The notes below the pieces were generated by a model. It had not been told where the DNA came from. It ran no database searches and saw nothing but the letters and a program-made list of their open reading frames with translations. Made by a program: the position numbers and the translations under genes. From contig NZ_JACJTR010000010.1 in assembly GCF_014698795.1 (NCBI RefSeq), positions 1 through 64,000 on the forward strand: 64,000 bases of DNA, in the 5' to 3' direction. This document shows, piece by piece, positions 36,505 through 46,615 of the stretch. Position 1 is the stretch's first letter. Every line of letters begins with the position of its first letter. This DNA is from Nostoc sp. FACHB-892 (lineage in GTDB: Bacteria > Cyanobacteriota > Cyanobacteriia > Cyanobacteriales > Nostocaceae).

Positions 36505-39000
36505 TTACGATCGCACTTCGGCAACGGTGATAATTTTTTCATCGCGGTTGAGTTGGATGATACTCTCACCTTTAACATCTCTGCCCAATATTGGCACTGT
36601 TTCCACAGATATCCGCACTACCCGCTCTTTATTCGTCACTAAAGCTACCTCGCTAGATGCGATCGTCGCTATAACCATACCAGCTAAGTTGTCAGTTTTG
36701 CTGGCGAATTTCAGCGCTTGCGTGCCTAAATCGCCGCGATTAGCCGCTCTTAGCTGACTCGCAAGCATTCGTTTCGCATATCCTTCTTGAGTAACTAGCA
36801 GTAACTGGTCATCTTTACCGACAGTGGTACAGCCAACCATTTGCTGATTTTTTAATAAGCGAAATGCTTGTAAACCCATCGCTGTGCGGCCCATGATCGG
36901 TAGTTGTTCATCATTGACTGCAAAGCGCAACAGTCGCCCACCGGAACTAGCTAAAATCAGATGATCCCCTGGTTTGGTGAACTCGGTAAATGACAATTCA
37001 TCATCGTCTTTGAGCTTCAAAATCGTGATTCCGCGTCGAGTCAAGTTAGTAAATTCTCCTAGAGAGAGCCGCTTAATTCGTCCCTGTTTTGTTAAGAGAA
37101 TCATCTGCTTAGTTTCAAGATTTTCCGGCAGCAAAAAGCGGCTAACCACAGCTTCTTGAGCGCCTTGAGCAGTATTACTGAGCATAGTAATCAAAGGTTT
37201 CCCTCGTGGAGAACGCCCAGTAGTTAGGGGAATTTCTCCCACATTCACAGGATAGACTTTGCCGCTAGCGCTTAGTATTAGCAAGTCTTTTTGGGTGTCA
37301 GTCAACACAGTTTGGATAATGAAGTCATTATCATGCAAACCATTTTCAACTTTTGACTTTTTCCCAGATGGTTGGGTGCGGCGCACATAACCCCGTTGGC
37401 TAAACTCTAAAATCGCTTCCTCTGCCGGTTCAGAAGATTTAAATTCTTCTTCCTCTACTCCTCTTGTTCCTTTGTCCTCTTGTATTCTTGTGTCGCTGCC
37501 GTTAGGTGCTAACTTAGTACGCCGGGGATCGCTGTACTTGCGCTTGAGCGATCGCAAATCTTTTTTCAGCACCTTTAATAATTCCCGGCGATCGTTGAGT
37601 AATCGCTCTAATAAACTAATTTGTTCACTTATCTGCTCAAATTCCTGCTGCAAATTTTGCTGTTCTAAACTAGTGAGGCGGCGCAACGGCATAGCCAAAA
37701 TTGCATCCCCTTGTACCTCACTCAAGTCTAGTTGGCTACAAAGATTGATTTTTGCCGTACTCCCATCAGGAGCTTGTCGCAAAATTTCAATTACCTGATC
37801 CAAATTAGATAGTGCTTTGAGTAAACCTTCCACTAAATGCACACGACTTTGGGCTTTCCCCAACTCGTAATTGTAGCGACGGTTTAGCGTTTCTTCTCGG
37901 AAACTCAAAAACTCCTGCAACAGTTGACGCAAACTTAACTGGCGGGGTTGTCCATTGACTATTGCTAGGAGAATTGCCCCAAAAGTCATTTGCAAAGCAG
38001 TTTGATGATACAAATGCTGGAGAACTTCTTGGGGATTGGTATCGCGTTTGAGTTCAATTACTACCCGCATCCCTTCGCGATCGCTCTCATCCCGGAGATC
38101 AGAAATTCCTTGCAAGCGTCCTTGATTTACTAAGTCCGCTACCTTTTCAATCCAGGCAGCCTTATTTACTTGATATGGCAACTCTGTAATGATAATTGCC
38201 GTCCGTCGCTTGCTTCCTCTTGTGGCTGTAATTTCCTCCAGAGTCGCAACTCCCCGCAGCAGAATCCCACCTTTACCTGTGGTATATGCTTCTCGAATTC
38301 CAGTCTCACCAATTATTTCTCCACCAGTGGGAAAGTCTGGTCCTGGAATTAGCTCAAATAATTTTTCATCTGGCAAATCTGGGTTGTCGATTAAGGCAAT
38401 TAACCCATCGACAACTTCCCCCAAGTTGTGGGGTGGAACATTTGTCGCCATTCCCACAGCAATACCAGAACAGCCATTGAGCAACAGAAACGGCAACTGA
38501 GCAGGTAACACCGTTGGTTCCTGCTGAGAATTATCGAAGTTCCCGACAAATTCCACAGTTTCTTCGCCAATTTCTGTCAGCATTCCCTCATGACTGATGG
38601 GTGCGAGGCGCGTTTCTGTGTAACGCATCGCTGCCGGCGGGTCATTATCAACGCTGCCAAAGTTACCGTGTCCTGCTAGTAAAGGATAGCGGCTAGAAAA
38701 ATCCTGTACCAATCTCACTAAAGCATCGTAAACTGATTGGTCGCCGTGGGGATGGTATTTACCCAACACATCACCCACTACACGGGCACATTTTCGATAG
38801 GGTCTATCTGGTACTAAACCGAGTTCGTGCATGGCATATAGAATGCGGCGATGCACTGGTTTTAAGCCATCACGCACGTCTGGTAGCGCTCGCCCGACAA
38901 TCACGCTCATGGCATATTCTAGATAAGACCGTTGCATCTCGGTATGCAGGGCTGTTGTAATTACCTGTCCCGTTGAGAGAAGGTTTAACTGTTTTGCCAT
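36505..39000 (-). CDS. Type IIA topoisomerase subunit A (GyrA/ParC family)
   Basis: The 831-residue protein has the breakage-reunion domain with [37 protein letters not shown] and the catalytic Tyr in [13 protein letters not shown], a coiled coil, and a C-terminal beta-pinwheel. The position equivalent to quinolone-site Ser83 is Gln (HGDQSVYDA). The GyrA-box (QRRGGKG) needed for DNA wrapping appears as [10 protein letters not shown], so it is degenerate; the gene may encode a ParC-like decatenase subunit rather than true GyrA, and cyanobacteria often carry both. A 25-residue charged insertion near residues 500-525 is encoded by repeat-like DNA. gyrB is 5.6 kb away on the other strand. Confidence 0.9.
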   Translation of the reverse strand: MAKQLNLLSTGQVITTALHTEMQRSYLEYAMSVIVGRALPDVRDGLKPVHRRILYAMHELGLVPDRPYRKCARVVGDVLGKYHPHGDQSVYDALVRLVQDFSSRYPLLAGHGNFGSVDNDPPAAMRYTETRLAPISHEGMLTEIGEETVEFVGNFDNSQQEPTVLPAQLPFLLLNGCSGIAVGMATNVPPHNLGEVVDGLIALIDNPDLPDEKLFELIPGPDFPTGGEIIGETGIREAYTTGKGGILLRGVATLEEITATRGSKRRTAIIITELPYQVNKAAWIEKVADLVNQGRLQGISDLRDESDREGMRVVIELKRDTNPQEVLQHLYHQTALQMTFGAILLAIVNGQPRQLSLRQLLQEFLSFREETLNRRYNYELGKAQSRVHLVEGLLKALSNLDQVIEILRQAPDGSTAKINLCSQLDLSEVQGDAILAMPLRRLTSLEQQNLQQEFEQISEQISLLERLLNDRRELLKVLKKDLRSLKRKYSDPRRTKLAPNGSDTRIQEDKGTRGVEEEEFKSSEPAEEAILEFSQRGYVRRTQPSGKKSKVENGLHDNDFIIQTVLTDTQKDLLILSASGKVYPVNVGEIPLTTGRSPRGKPLITMLSNTAQGAQEAVVSRFLLPENLETKQMILLTKQGRIKRLSLGEFTNLTRRGITILKLKDDDELSFTEFTKPGDHLILASSGGRLLRFAVNDEQLPIMGRTAMGLQAFRLLKNQQMVGCTTVGKDDQLLLVTQEGYAKRMLASQLRAANRGDLGTQALKFASKTDNLAGMVIATIASSEVALVTNKERVVRISVETVPILGRDVKGESIIQLNRDEKIITVAEVRS

Positions 39001-39325
39001 GAGTTTTTTCCCTGAAATTTAACTATACAAAAGCCGACGGAACTCAATATTGCAGCAACCACAGCATAACGGATGAAATGGGATTCCTAACAAAATATTG
39101 ATAGTCATAAAAGAAAAAGCAGTAGTATCATCCTTGATGACAGGATGTACATTGACTATTAAAAAGGAAACAGATAGCAGGTAGCTGTTTTAATCGAATG
39201 ATAATTTACCGCACACTTAATTTGTATCGACTCCATAGCCAGGATACTTGCCATGACTGCATTTTCTCATTTTTAATTTTGAATTGCCTAATCCCCTTAC
39301 CTCTACCTCTATAACTAAAATTCTC
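39001..39325. other. Spacer between divergent gyrA/parC and response regulator genes
   Basis: Probably holds both promoters. No repeats or RNA genes were recognised. Confidence 0.35.
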
Positions 39326-39730
39326 ATGAAAACTGTTTTAATTGTCGAAGACGATCTAATTAATGCTCGCGTTTTTTCCAAGATTTTGTCAAAACGTGGC
39401 GGCTTGGGAGTGAAACACACTGAAAATGTCGAAGAAGTAATAAAAATTGCCCAATCAGGAGAAGCCGACCTGATTTTGATGGATGTTTCTCTGTCTAGAA
39501 GTGTTTACCAAGGTAAGTCTGTTGATGGAATCAAAATTACACAAATGTTAAAATCTGATCCAAAAACAGCAAACTTACCTGTTATTTTGGTGACAGCACA
39601 TGCTATGGAAGGCGATCGCGAAAACTTTCTCAAACAAAGCGGTGCTGATGGCTACATTTCTAAGCCAGTTGTTGACCATCAGCAGTTTGTTGACCAAATC
39701 ATCGCACTTCTACCCACAGACGACTGTTGA
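39326..39730 (+). CDS. Single-domain (CheY/DivK-like) response regulator
   Basis: From ATG 39326 the protein has 134 residues and is a lone receiver domain: acidic pocket Asp9-Asp10 in VEDD, phosphorylation site Asp53 in LMDVSLS, Thr90 in VTAHAM and Lys113 in SKPV. No output domain is present, so it acts by protein contacts or in a phosphorelay. A loop SRSVYQGKSVDG after the phosphorylation site is longer than in CheY. It has no kinase neighbour. The longer frame from 39284 reads low-complexity spacer DNA and is not used. Confidence 0.9.
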   Translation: MKTVLIVEDDLINARVFSKILSKRGGLGVKHTENVEEVIKIAQSGEADLILMDVSLSRSVYQGKSVDGIKITQMLKSDPKTANLPVILVTAHAMEGDRENFLKQSGADGYISKPVVDHQQFVDQIIALLPTDDC

Positions 39731-39842
39731 GAATTGACGACTTATTTCAGGAATACTCGCCCGCAAACGCTTTTGGGCGACTAGCTCCTGTTTTTATTTA
39801 GTATAGATGTACTACGAAAAGGTACTGTTAGGCAAGTGGTAA

Positions 39843-39911
39843 TAGGAAAGTTATGAGTTATGAGTTGAAATATTTACTTTTAACTCTTAACTCCTAACTC
39901 CTAACTCCTAT
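39843..39911. repeat. Heptanucleotide repeats downstream of the TPR gene
   Basis: GAGTTATGAGTTGA units on the left and CTTAACTCCTAACTCCTAACT units on the right form an inverted array between the convergent response regulator and TPR genes, as at 10633-10741. Confidence 0.7.
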
Positions 39912-39912
39912 A

Positions 39913-40821
39913 TTATTGGGTAGGTTGTTGTTCAGGGGCTGATGATGAGTTTTCTCGTTGCTGTAAGGCTGCTTGAATACGAGGTAATTCTAGGAATTTT
40001 TTCGTATCAGACAGTAGCCGATCGCCCCAGAGATTTTCTTTGAGGAAATCCAAATTAGCATAGCGCGAATCGATGCGGAGTGCGGCTTCTCCGAAGGTTA
40101 GTCCTTGTTGGCGTAAGCGTAGCTCGCCGGAGGCATCGCCTTTAGTATACAGTGCCACTGCCAAAGCCAATAAAGGTTCTGCGGCTTGTTTATCAAGGGT
40201 TACAGCAGATTGCCACCGCTTAATCGCTTCGGGAATATTACCCTGTTCGTAGTTGATTAAGCCAATATTGTTGATGGCTGGCCAGAATTTTTTATCTTGA
40301 GAGACTGCTGTGTTGTACTGCGTAATTGCATCTGGCAATCGACCCAGCATAAAGTAAGCATTACCCAAATTAAACAACCCTTCTGGATCGTTGGGTTTTA
40401 ACTTTAAACCATCTTGGTAATTGACAGCAGCTGCTTGGTAATTTTTTTGCTGAAAATTAGCTGAACCTATAGCAAACAAAATATCACCATTTTTAGGGTT
40501 GATAGATTGCGCTTTTTTCAAGCTTGCGATCGCCGCGTCAAACTCTTTGGTTTGCAGTTGCAATCCACCTAAGAGCAACCACACCTTATCATTCTTCGGA
40601 GCCAGTTGACTAGCCAACCGCGCTCGTGGCAAAGCTAATTCAACCTGTTGAAACTGAGCTAGTTGAGCCGCCTCTTGTGCCAAGCTCAACCCCTGCTTCT
40701 CTAACTTTGTTGCATCTAATTGCAGTGTATGGGGTATTAATGCCTGCGCGTTAGCGGCTTTTGGCATACTCCACAAACTACAGGCTATTAGAAAAGAAAT
40801 CAAACGAACATATTTAGGCAC
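39913..40821 (-). CDS. Exported tetratricopeptide-repeat protein
   Basis: A 302-residue protein starting at GTG 40821 with a signal peptide (LISFLIACSLWSMPKAANAQA), then about six consecutive TPR units from residue 50 to 240, for example VWLLLGGLQLQTKEFDAAI, GDILFAIGSANFQQKNYQAA, PEGLFNLGNAYFMLGRLPDA and PAINNIGLINYEQGNIPEA. TPR arrays act as protein-binding scaffolds; this one should be periplasmic or thylakoid-lumenal. The C-terminus is Gln/Ser-rich. It is convergent with the response regulator gene and divergent from the second export operon. Confidence 0.88.
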   Translation of the reverse strand: MPKYVRLISFLIACSLWSMPKAANAQALIPHTLQLDATKLEKQGLSLAQEAAQLAQFQQVELALPRARLASQLAPKNDKVWLLLGGLQLQTKEFDAAIASLKKAQSINPKNGDILFAIGSANFQQKNYQAAAVNYQDGLKLKPNDPEGLFNLGNAYFMLGRLPDAITQYNTAVSQDKKFWPAINNIGLINYEQGNIPEAIKRWQSAVTLDKQAAEPLLALAVALYTKGDASGELRLRQQGLTFGEAALRIDSRYANLDFLKENLWGDRLLSDTKKFLELPRIQAALQQRENSSSAPEQQPTQ

Positions 40822-41340
40822 ACTACCGCCTTTAAGCCACTAATCAAAGAATCTTTCAGCTAGCTTAAACGATCTCCGCTATTGACGGCAGTAAAATCTT
40901 ACAAAGAAAGGCAGGAGGCAGGAAGAAAGAAGTATTAACAGAAACCTTAATTCCCCTTGTCCTCTCAGTCACTATTAAAAGATGACTTTGGTCATACATC
41001 AGTCTGGAATTACTAGTGACTTTGGTCATACATAGACCGGGACTTTTTGATCAATAATTATAATGTATGAATTTATACGATGAGGTAGATATTATCAAAA
41101 CAAAAGCAACTGTCTAAGATTGCTGAATCCAGACCTCAGCAGAATAGAACTTTAATGCGAATAAGGAGTTAATTCCGTATTGAAACCAAGCCGTGTATTT
41201 CAGACTTGCTAGTGGATTGATACTGCAAATAAACCTTTAAAACACTAAAAACTCCAAATAATTGTCAGTATAAGGCTACCAGGCTATAGTTTTAGCCTTG
41301 AAAAATTAGCTTGGTAACATTCTTTTTAAATAAAATAGAT
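40822..41340. other. Regulatory spacer upstream of the second export operon
   Basis: The 519-base spacer between divergent genes contains two identical 17-base copies of an operator-like sequence at 40983 and 41017. AT-rich DNA between them and the adaptor start (TATAATGTATG near 41059) could provide a promoter. No gene was seen. Confidence 0.5.
40983..41033. promoter_or_regulatory. Paired operator-like direct repeats TGACTTTGGTCATACAT
   Basis: The 17-base sequence TGACTTTGGTCATACAT occurs at 40983-40999 and 41017-41033, 34 bases apart. Its core TGAC-N4-GTCA is itself an inverted repeat, as expected for dimeric regulators. TATAAT follows at 41059-41064. It is 308 bases upstream of the adaptor gene and 160 bases upstream of the divergent TPR gene. 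No regulator gene is adjacent, and the regulator is unknown. Confidence 0.55.
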
Positions 41341-42918
41341 ATGAAAATTGATACATCCAAGACCGTAGATTCATCAGTTTTGGTTCCAGAGGTAAAGAAA
41401 AAAAAGGGCAGACGTAATTGGCTGTCTTGGTTAATTGCTTTTTGCCTCTTGGGTGGAATTGGCTATGCAGTTTACTATCAAGTAGCTGTTGTTTCCCGGC
41501 AAGAAGCCAGCCGTCGAGTGCTGACAAGACCTGTACAAAGGCAGAGTTTAACAATCACAGTTTCAGCCAACGGAACAGTCAAGCCTGAGCGATCAATTAA
41601 CCTCAGCCCTAAAAATTCAGGCATCTTGAAAACACTGCTAGCCAAGGAAGGGGATATTGTCAAACAAGGACAGATTGTCGCTTATATGGATGATTCCAAC
41701 CTGCGGGGGCAACTCACCTCTGCTCAAGGACAATTGGCACAAGCCGAGGCGAATTTGCAAAAAGCGATCGCAGGTAATCGCCCTCAAGATATTGCTCAAG
41801 CACAAGGAGCATTAGACGAAGCCCAAGCGAATTTGCAAAAGGTACAAGCAGGCAATCGCTCTCAAGAGATTGCCCAAGCACAGGCACGCTTGCAAAGCGC
41901 TCAAGCCGCCCTTCGCCAAGCAGAAGATGATTTTGTTCGTAATCAACAACTTTACAATGCAGGCGGTATTTCCCTTCAGACTCTTAACCAAATCCGTGCC
42001 ACTCGTGACAGCGCCCAAGCTAGTGTAAATGAAGCACAGCAAGCACTGGGGTTGCAAAAAGCCGGGTCGCGTCCAGAAGACATCGAGCAAGCACAAGCTG
42101 TGGTGAAGCAGAGACAACAAGCTTTGGCACTTGTGAAAGCCGGAACGCGCCAAGAAGATATTGACGCAGCCCGCGCCCAGGTAACATCTGCTCGTGGTTC
42201 GCTGCAAAACATCCAAGCCCAAATCAATGACACGGTAATTCGCGCCCCTTTTGATGGTGTGGTGACAAAGAAGTTTGCTGATCCCGGCGCTTTCGTGACA
42301 CCCACAACTGCTAGTAGTGAAGTAGCTTCCTCTTCTTCTTCTTCAATCTTGTCTTTAGCTTCAACAAATGAAGTTGTCGCAAGTTTAGCGGAAACAAATA
42401 TTTCCAAAATCCGCCTTGGTCAAAAAGTCTCAATTAAAGCAGATGCCTACCCAGGAAAAACCTTTGAAGGTAAAGTTAGTCAAATTGCTGCCCAAGCAAT
42501 AGTAGAGCAAAATGTTACCAGTTTTGAAGTGAGAGTATCACTTTCAGATCCTCAAAGGCTACTGCGATCTGGAATGAATGTAGAAGTAGATTTTCAAGTC
42601 GGTCAAGTTGAAAATGTTCTAGTAGTGCCAACTGCCTCAGTAGTGCGCCAAGACAATGCTACAGGTGTGTTTGTGGCTGGAGCAAGTAATAAACCTGTGT
42701 TTACTCGCATCGAGACTGGCGTTACCGTGAATAACTTCACCGAAGTTAAGTCTGGATTGACAGGAAACGAGCGAGTATTACTGAGTTTCCCACCAGGATC
42801 ACGTCCGCAATCAACACCACGAGGAGGAGTTTTTCCTGGTCTAGGAGGAGGAGGAAGATCTGGCGGCGGAAGAGGAACTGGTGGTGGCGGAAATCGTTCA
42901 GGCGGTGGTTCCCCTTAA
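41341..42918 (+). CDS. HlyD/RND-type periplasmic adaptor (second export operon)
   Basis: A 525-residue membrane fusion protein from ATG 41341 (an in-frame TTG at 41311 is less likely). It has a membrane anchor (LSWLIAFCLLGGIGYAVYY), lipoyl halves (INLSPKNSGILKTLLAKEGD and VIRAPFDGVVTKKFADPGAF), and a long hairpin made of repeated units, PQDIAQAQGALDEAQANLQK, SQEIAQAQARLQSAQAALRQ, PEDIEQAQAVVKQRQQ and QEDIDAARAQVTSAR. The C-terminus is a Gly/Arg-rich tail (GGGGRSGGGRGTGGGG) absent from the paralogue at 16753-18222. It heads an operon with permease, ATPase and TolC genes, forming a complete tripartite exporter. Confidence 0.94.
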   Translation: MKIDTSKTVDSSVLVPEVKKKKGRRNWLSWLIAFCLLGGIGYAVYYQVAVVSRQEASRRVLTRPVQRQSLTITVSANGTVKPERSINLSPKNSGILKTLLAKEGDIVKQGQIVAYMDDSNLRGQLTSAQGQLAQAEANLQKAIAGNRPQDIAQAQGALDEAQANLQKVQAGNRSQEIAQAQARLQSAQAALRQAEDDFVRNQQLYNAGGISLQTLNQIRATRDSAQASVNEAQQALGLQKAGSRPEDIEQAQAVVKQRQQALALVKAGTRQEDIDAARAQVTSARGSLQNIQAQINDTVIRAPFDGVVTKKFADPGAFVTPTTASSEVASSSSSSILSLASTNEVVASLAETNISKIRLGQKVSIKADAYPGKTFEGKVSQIAAQAIVEQNVTSFEVRVSLSDPQRLLRSGMNVEVDFQVGQVENVLVVPTASVVRQDNATGVFVAGASNKPVFTRIETGVTVNNFTEVKSGLTGNERVLLSFPPGSRPQSTPRGGVFPGLGGGGRSGGGRGTGGGGNRSGGGSP

Positions 42919-42946
42919 GGAAGAAATGAGTTTTAAATGAAACCTT

Positions 42947-44227
42947 ATGTTTAAGATATTTAAGGGCTTTTACAAAGCTAAGAAGACCCGCACAGTACCG
43001 TTGCTGGAAATCTTGGCAATGGCGGCAGAGACTCTGTGGAGTAACAAATTACGCACAGGTTTAACTATGTTGGGCGTGATTATTGGAATTTCTTCAGTTA
43101 TTGCCATTACTTCTGTCGGTCAGGGAGTGCAAAAGGGGGTTGAGCAACAGATACAAGCCTTGGGTACAGATGTGATCCAAATCTTCGCGGGTGCTGCAAG
43201 AAGCGGGAATGTCAGACAAGGAGTAGGTTCTAGCAGTACCTTGACTTGGGAAGATGCAAAGGCGATCGCTACACAAGCACCATCAGCACACATGGTTTCT
43301 GCTTATCTCCAACGGACTGCCCAGGTTGTATATGCAGGACAGAATACCTCAACAACCATTTATGGCACAGATTTGAACTACCCAGAAGTGAGAAATACCC
43401 ACCCTCAGCAAGGGAGGTATTTTACTCAGGAAGAATTAGATACTGCCGCACAGATGGCCATTCTTGGCCCTACAGTTCAAAGCACACTCTTCGGACAAGG
43501 TGTAAATCCTATCGGCGAGAGAATTCGTATTCAGGGAGAAGCTTACGAAGTGATTGGGGTGATGGAACCTAAAGGTTCTCAGGGACCGATGGATCGAGAT
43601 GACCAGATTTTCATTCCTCTAACTAGTATGTCCAAAAGGCTAGTTGGTAACAATGCCCTGGTAGGCGTTTCTGTAAATGGAATTTTAGTCAAAGGTGCTA
43701 ATCAGGAGGAGTTAGAAGCCGCTCAGTTTCAAGTCACCAATCTCTTACGGCTACGTCACAACATTTATCCGCCACAACCTGATGATTTTCGTTTGACCAA
43801 TCAAGCCGATATTATTAGTACCTTCACTAATGTTGTGGGTTTATTTACAGTTATGGTAGTAGCGATCGCTGGCATTTCGTTAGTGGTTGGCGGAATTGGT
43901 ATTGCCAACATTATGCTGGTTTCTGTAGTCGAGCGGACGCGAGAAATTGGGATTCGCAAAGCCGTAGGAGCCACCAATTCTGCAATACTTAATCAATTTT
44001 TAGCTGAAGCGATCGTGATTTCCATTGCTGGTGGAGGTATTGGGATGGCGACTGGCGTTTTATTAGCCTTTATAGCTGCAAACATTTTCAAATTTCCCTT
44101 TGTCATTTCTTTCTTGTCGATCATTGCTGGCTTTGGACTTTCGTTAACCGTTGGCTTAATCGCTGGGGTGATTCCAGCACGGAATGCCGCCAAATTAGAT
44201 CCAATCACCGCTTTGAGAAGCGACTAA
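42947..44227 (+). CDS. MacB/DevC-type ABC transporter permease (second operon)
   Basis: A 426-residue FtsX-type permease: one N-terminal helix (LRTGLTMLGVIIGISSVIAI), a periplasmic MacB-like domain, then three helices with NIMLVSVVERTREIGIRKAV and the end IPARNAAKLDPITALRSD. It starts 28 bases after the adaptor stop. The extra N-terminal MFKIFKGFYKAKKTRTVPL is a basic cytosolic extension that the paralogue at 15520-16737 lacks. It couples the ATPase to the adaptor in the periplasm. Confidence 0.94.
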   Translation: MFKIFKGFYKAKKTRTVPLLEILAMAAETLWSNKLRTGLTMLGVIIGISSVIAITSVGQGVQKGVEQQIQALGTDVIQIFAGAARSGNVRQGVGSSSTLTWEDAKAIATQAPSAHMVSAYLQRTAQVVYAGQNTSTTIYGTDLNYPEVRNTHPQQGRYFTQEELDTAAQMAILGPTVQSTLFGQGVNPIGERIRIQGEAYEVIGVMEPKGSQGPMDRDDQIFIPLTSMSKRLVGNNALVGVSVNGILVKGANQEELEAAQFQVTNLLRLRHNIYPPQPDDFRLTNQADIISTFTNVVGLFTVMVVAIAGISLVVGGIGIANIMLVSVVERTREIGIRKAVGATNSAILNQFLAEAIVISIAGGGIGMATGVLLAFIAANIFKFPFVISFLSIIAGFGLSLTVGLIAGVIPARNAAKLDPITALRSD

Positions 44228-44284
44228 ATAATTCGTAATGACGCTCGAAGACTCGCTAACGTAATTTGTAATTCGTAATTTACT

Positions 44285-44956
44285 ATGACAACGATGATTT
44301 GGATGGAATCTATTACCAAAACCTATTACTTGGGAGAGGTTAGTGTTCCAATCCTTAAGGGAATTGAACTTTCCATCGAGGAAGGGGAATATGTGTCGAT
44401 TATGGGTGCGTCAGGTTCGGGTAAATCCACGCTCATGAATATTTTGGGATGTCTGGATCGTCCTACAACTGGAGACTATATTTTTGAAGGCAGAAACCTG
44501 ACAACTTTTGATGATGATGAATTAGCCTATATCCGCAACCAAAGAATAGGTTTTGTTTTCCAACAATTTAACCTATTGGCACGGGCAACAGCGCTGGAAA
44601 ACGTTATGTTGCCAATGGTTTACGCTAACTTACCGAAACCAAAACGCCGTGAAAGGGCATTAGAAGCTCTAGAAAAAGTAGGGCTAGAGGCACGCATATC
44701 TAACCGTCCTAGTCAACTTTCTGGGGGACAACAACAACGAGTAGCGATCGCTCGTGCTTTGGTCAACCGACCTGCATTAGTCTTGGCAGATGAGCCAACA
44801 GGAGCTTTAGATACTGAAACTTCCCATGAGGTGATGAATTTGCTGACAGAACTTAATGACCAGGGTATCACAATTGTGATTGTCACTCATGAGCCAGATA
44901 TTGCTGCTCAAACCAAAAGGATTATTCGAGTTCAGGATGGTTTGATTGTCGGCTAA
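44285..44956 (+). CDS. MacB/DevA-type ABC transporter ATP-binding protein (second operon)
   Basis: The 223-residue ATPase has Walker [10 protein letters not shown], signature [14 protein letters not shown], Walker [13 protein letters not shown] and switch His in [11 protein letters not shown]. It is 57 bases after the permease; that gap contains short TTCGTAAT/TTGTAATTCGTAA repeats. A second in-frame ATG at 44294 could also serve as the start. Together with its neighbours it forms an adaptor-permease-ATPase-TolC exporter for an unknown compound. Confidence 0.94.
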   Translation: MTTMIWMESITKTYYLGEVSVPILKGIELSIEEGEYVSIMGASGSGKSTLMNILGCLDRPTTGDYIFEGRNLTTFDDDELAYIRNQRIGFVFQQFNLLARATALENVMLPMVYANLPKPKRRERALEALEKVGLEARISNRPSQLSGGQQQRVAIARALVNRPALVLADEPTGALDTETSHEVMNLLTELNDQGITIVIVTHEPDIAAQTKRIIRVQDGLIVG

Positions 44957-45072
44957 TTTGTTAATATCAACCTTTAGAGGGAGAATTTAAGACTTAAATC
45001 TCTGTAGTCAATCAGGATGAAAACTTTTGATTGTATCCTCAAAGAAACCTAATTAATGACTACATCTAGATT

Positions 45073-46482
45073 ATGAATTTCAGCTTATTCTTCGTACATT
45101 TTACCTGGGTTAGCGTAGTGAGCGCTATTCTGTTTCCAATAGCAAGTGCAGCGAATCCCCCAGCACCGCAGAATTCCTCAAGCAGTGTAAAGGTTCCCGA
45201 TAACCTCAACCCCAATCCCAATCCTCTCCAATTGCCTACCAAACCAGAGGAAGTAAAGGTTCAGGGAACTGTGCCAATCAGTTTGGCACAAGCTTTGGAA
45301 CTAGCAAAACGCAACAATCAAGACTTACAAGTAGCCATATTAGAGCTAGAACGCAGTCGCTCGGCGCTACGTGAGTCTCAAGCCGCCTTGCTTCCTAATG
45401 TTAATATTGACAGTAGTTTGACTAATCGTGGTAATGGTTTTACTAACAGTTCATCTCAAGGTAGTACCTCTTTTAATGGTTCAGCACAACTGAATTATGA
45501 CCTTTATACTTCCGGGAACCGACAAGCTAATATCCGAGCGGCCGAGGAACAGCTACGGATAGATCAATTAGATGTTGAGAATGCATCTCAGGAAATCGAG
45601 CTGAATGTCACGACTGAATATTACGATTTGCAACAAGCAGATGAACAAGCACGAATTAATCGGTCTGCTGTGGAGAATGCTCAGGCTAGTTTGCGAGATA
45701 CTCAAGCCAGAGAACAGGCTGGAGTGGGTACGCGGTTCGATGTGTTACAAGCTCAGGTGAATTTAGCAAACGCCCAACAACAACTTACTGATTCTCTTTC
45801 GGAGCAACAAATTGCCCGTCGTCGGTTAGCAACTCGGTTAAGTTTGGCACAGTCGGTTAATATCACTGCGGCAGATCCGGTACGATTAGCAGGTCTTTGG
45901 CAGCCAACGCTAGAAGAAACTATTGTCCGAGCCTTTCAAAATCGTCCAGAACTGCAACAGCAATTAGCACAACGTAACATTGATGAGCAACGGCGGCGAC
46001 AAGCACTTTCACAGCTAGGGCCGCAAATTAGTTTGGCAGGGAACTACAATCTGCAAGATCAGTTCGATGATGGCATTAGCATTAATGATAGCTATTCATT
46101 GGGACTCGACGGAAATTTAACTTTGTTTGATGGAGGAGCGGCAAGAGCAAGGGCGGCTCAGTCGAGAGCTAATATTGCGATCGCAGAGACTCAATTTGGT
46201 AGCCAGCGCGACCTAATTCGCTTTGATGTAGAACAGTACTACTCTCAATTGCAATCCAATTTAAATAATGTGCAGACTTCTAGTGTGGCTTTAAATCAAG
46301 CCAGCGAAGCTCTGAAGTTAGCAAGGCTGAGGTTTCAAGCTGGTGTGGGTACTCAAACAGAGGTGATTGATGCTGAAAATGACCTGACAAGAGCAGAAGG
46401 TAATCGAGTCACAGCTATTTTGGATTACAATCGCGCTCTAGCTAATTTGCAAAGAGCAGCCACTTCTAGGCCTTCGCGCTGA
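45073..46482 (+). CDS. TolC-family outer membrane efflux protein
   Basis: The 469-residue protein has a signal peptide (residues 1-28, ending ASAAN), a Pro/Asn-rich linker, and the two-fold OEP repeat: ISLAQALELAKRNNQDLQVA, then QAALLPNVNIDSSL for the first half and ETIVRAFQNRPELQQQLAQR then GPQISLAGNYN for the second. The beta-strand parts (SFNGSAQLNYDLYTSGNRQA and SLGLDGNLTLFDGGAARARA) would form the barrel and the long helices the periplasmic tunnel. As the last gene of the operon it completes the exporter. The first export operon in this window lacks such a gene. Confidence 0.94.
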   Translation: MNFSLFFVHFTWVSVVSAILFPIASAANPPAPQNSSSSVKVPDNLNPNPNPLQLPTKPEEVKVQGTVPISLAQALELAKRNNQDLQVAILELERSRSALRESQAALLPNVNIDSSLTNRGNGFTNSSSQGSTSFNGSAQLNYDLYTSGNRQANIRAAEEQLRIDQLDVENASQEIELNVTTEYYDLQQADEQARINRSAVENAQASLRDTQAREQAGVGTRFDVLQAQVNLANAQQQLTDSLSEQQIARRRLATRLSLAQSVNITAADPVRLAGLWQPTLEETIVRAFQNRPELQQQLAQRNIDEQRRRQALSQLGPQISLAGNYNLQDQFDDGISINDSYSLGLDGNLTLFDGGAARARAAQSRANIAIAETQFGSQRDLIRFDVEQYYSQLQSNLNNVQTSSVALNQASEALKLARLRFQAGVGTQTEVIDAENDLTRAEGNRVTAILDYNRALANLQRAATSRPSR

Positions 46483-46615
46483 CGTCAAATCATTAAATAA
46501 ATTCAAGCTGCTAGTCGTTTTTGGGTAGAAGCTGGTTGGCATCCGCCGCAATTTCATCCCTATCAAGAATAAGATGAATGGGTAAAACTTAGATTTGATT
46601 AAACTACAAAAAAGG

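Noticed and set aside
46503..46594. Open segment reading RFWVEAGWHPPQFHPYQE then a stop and DEWVKLRFD
   Set aside because: It looks like the tail of a lost gene, but I could not identify a family and it is too short to support.
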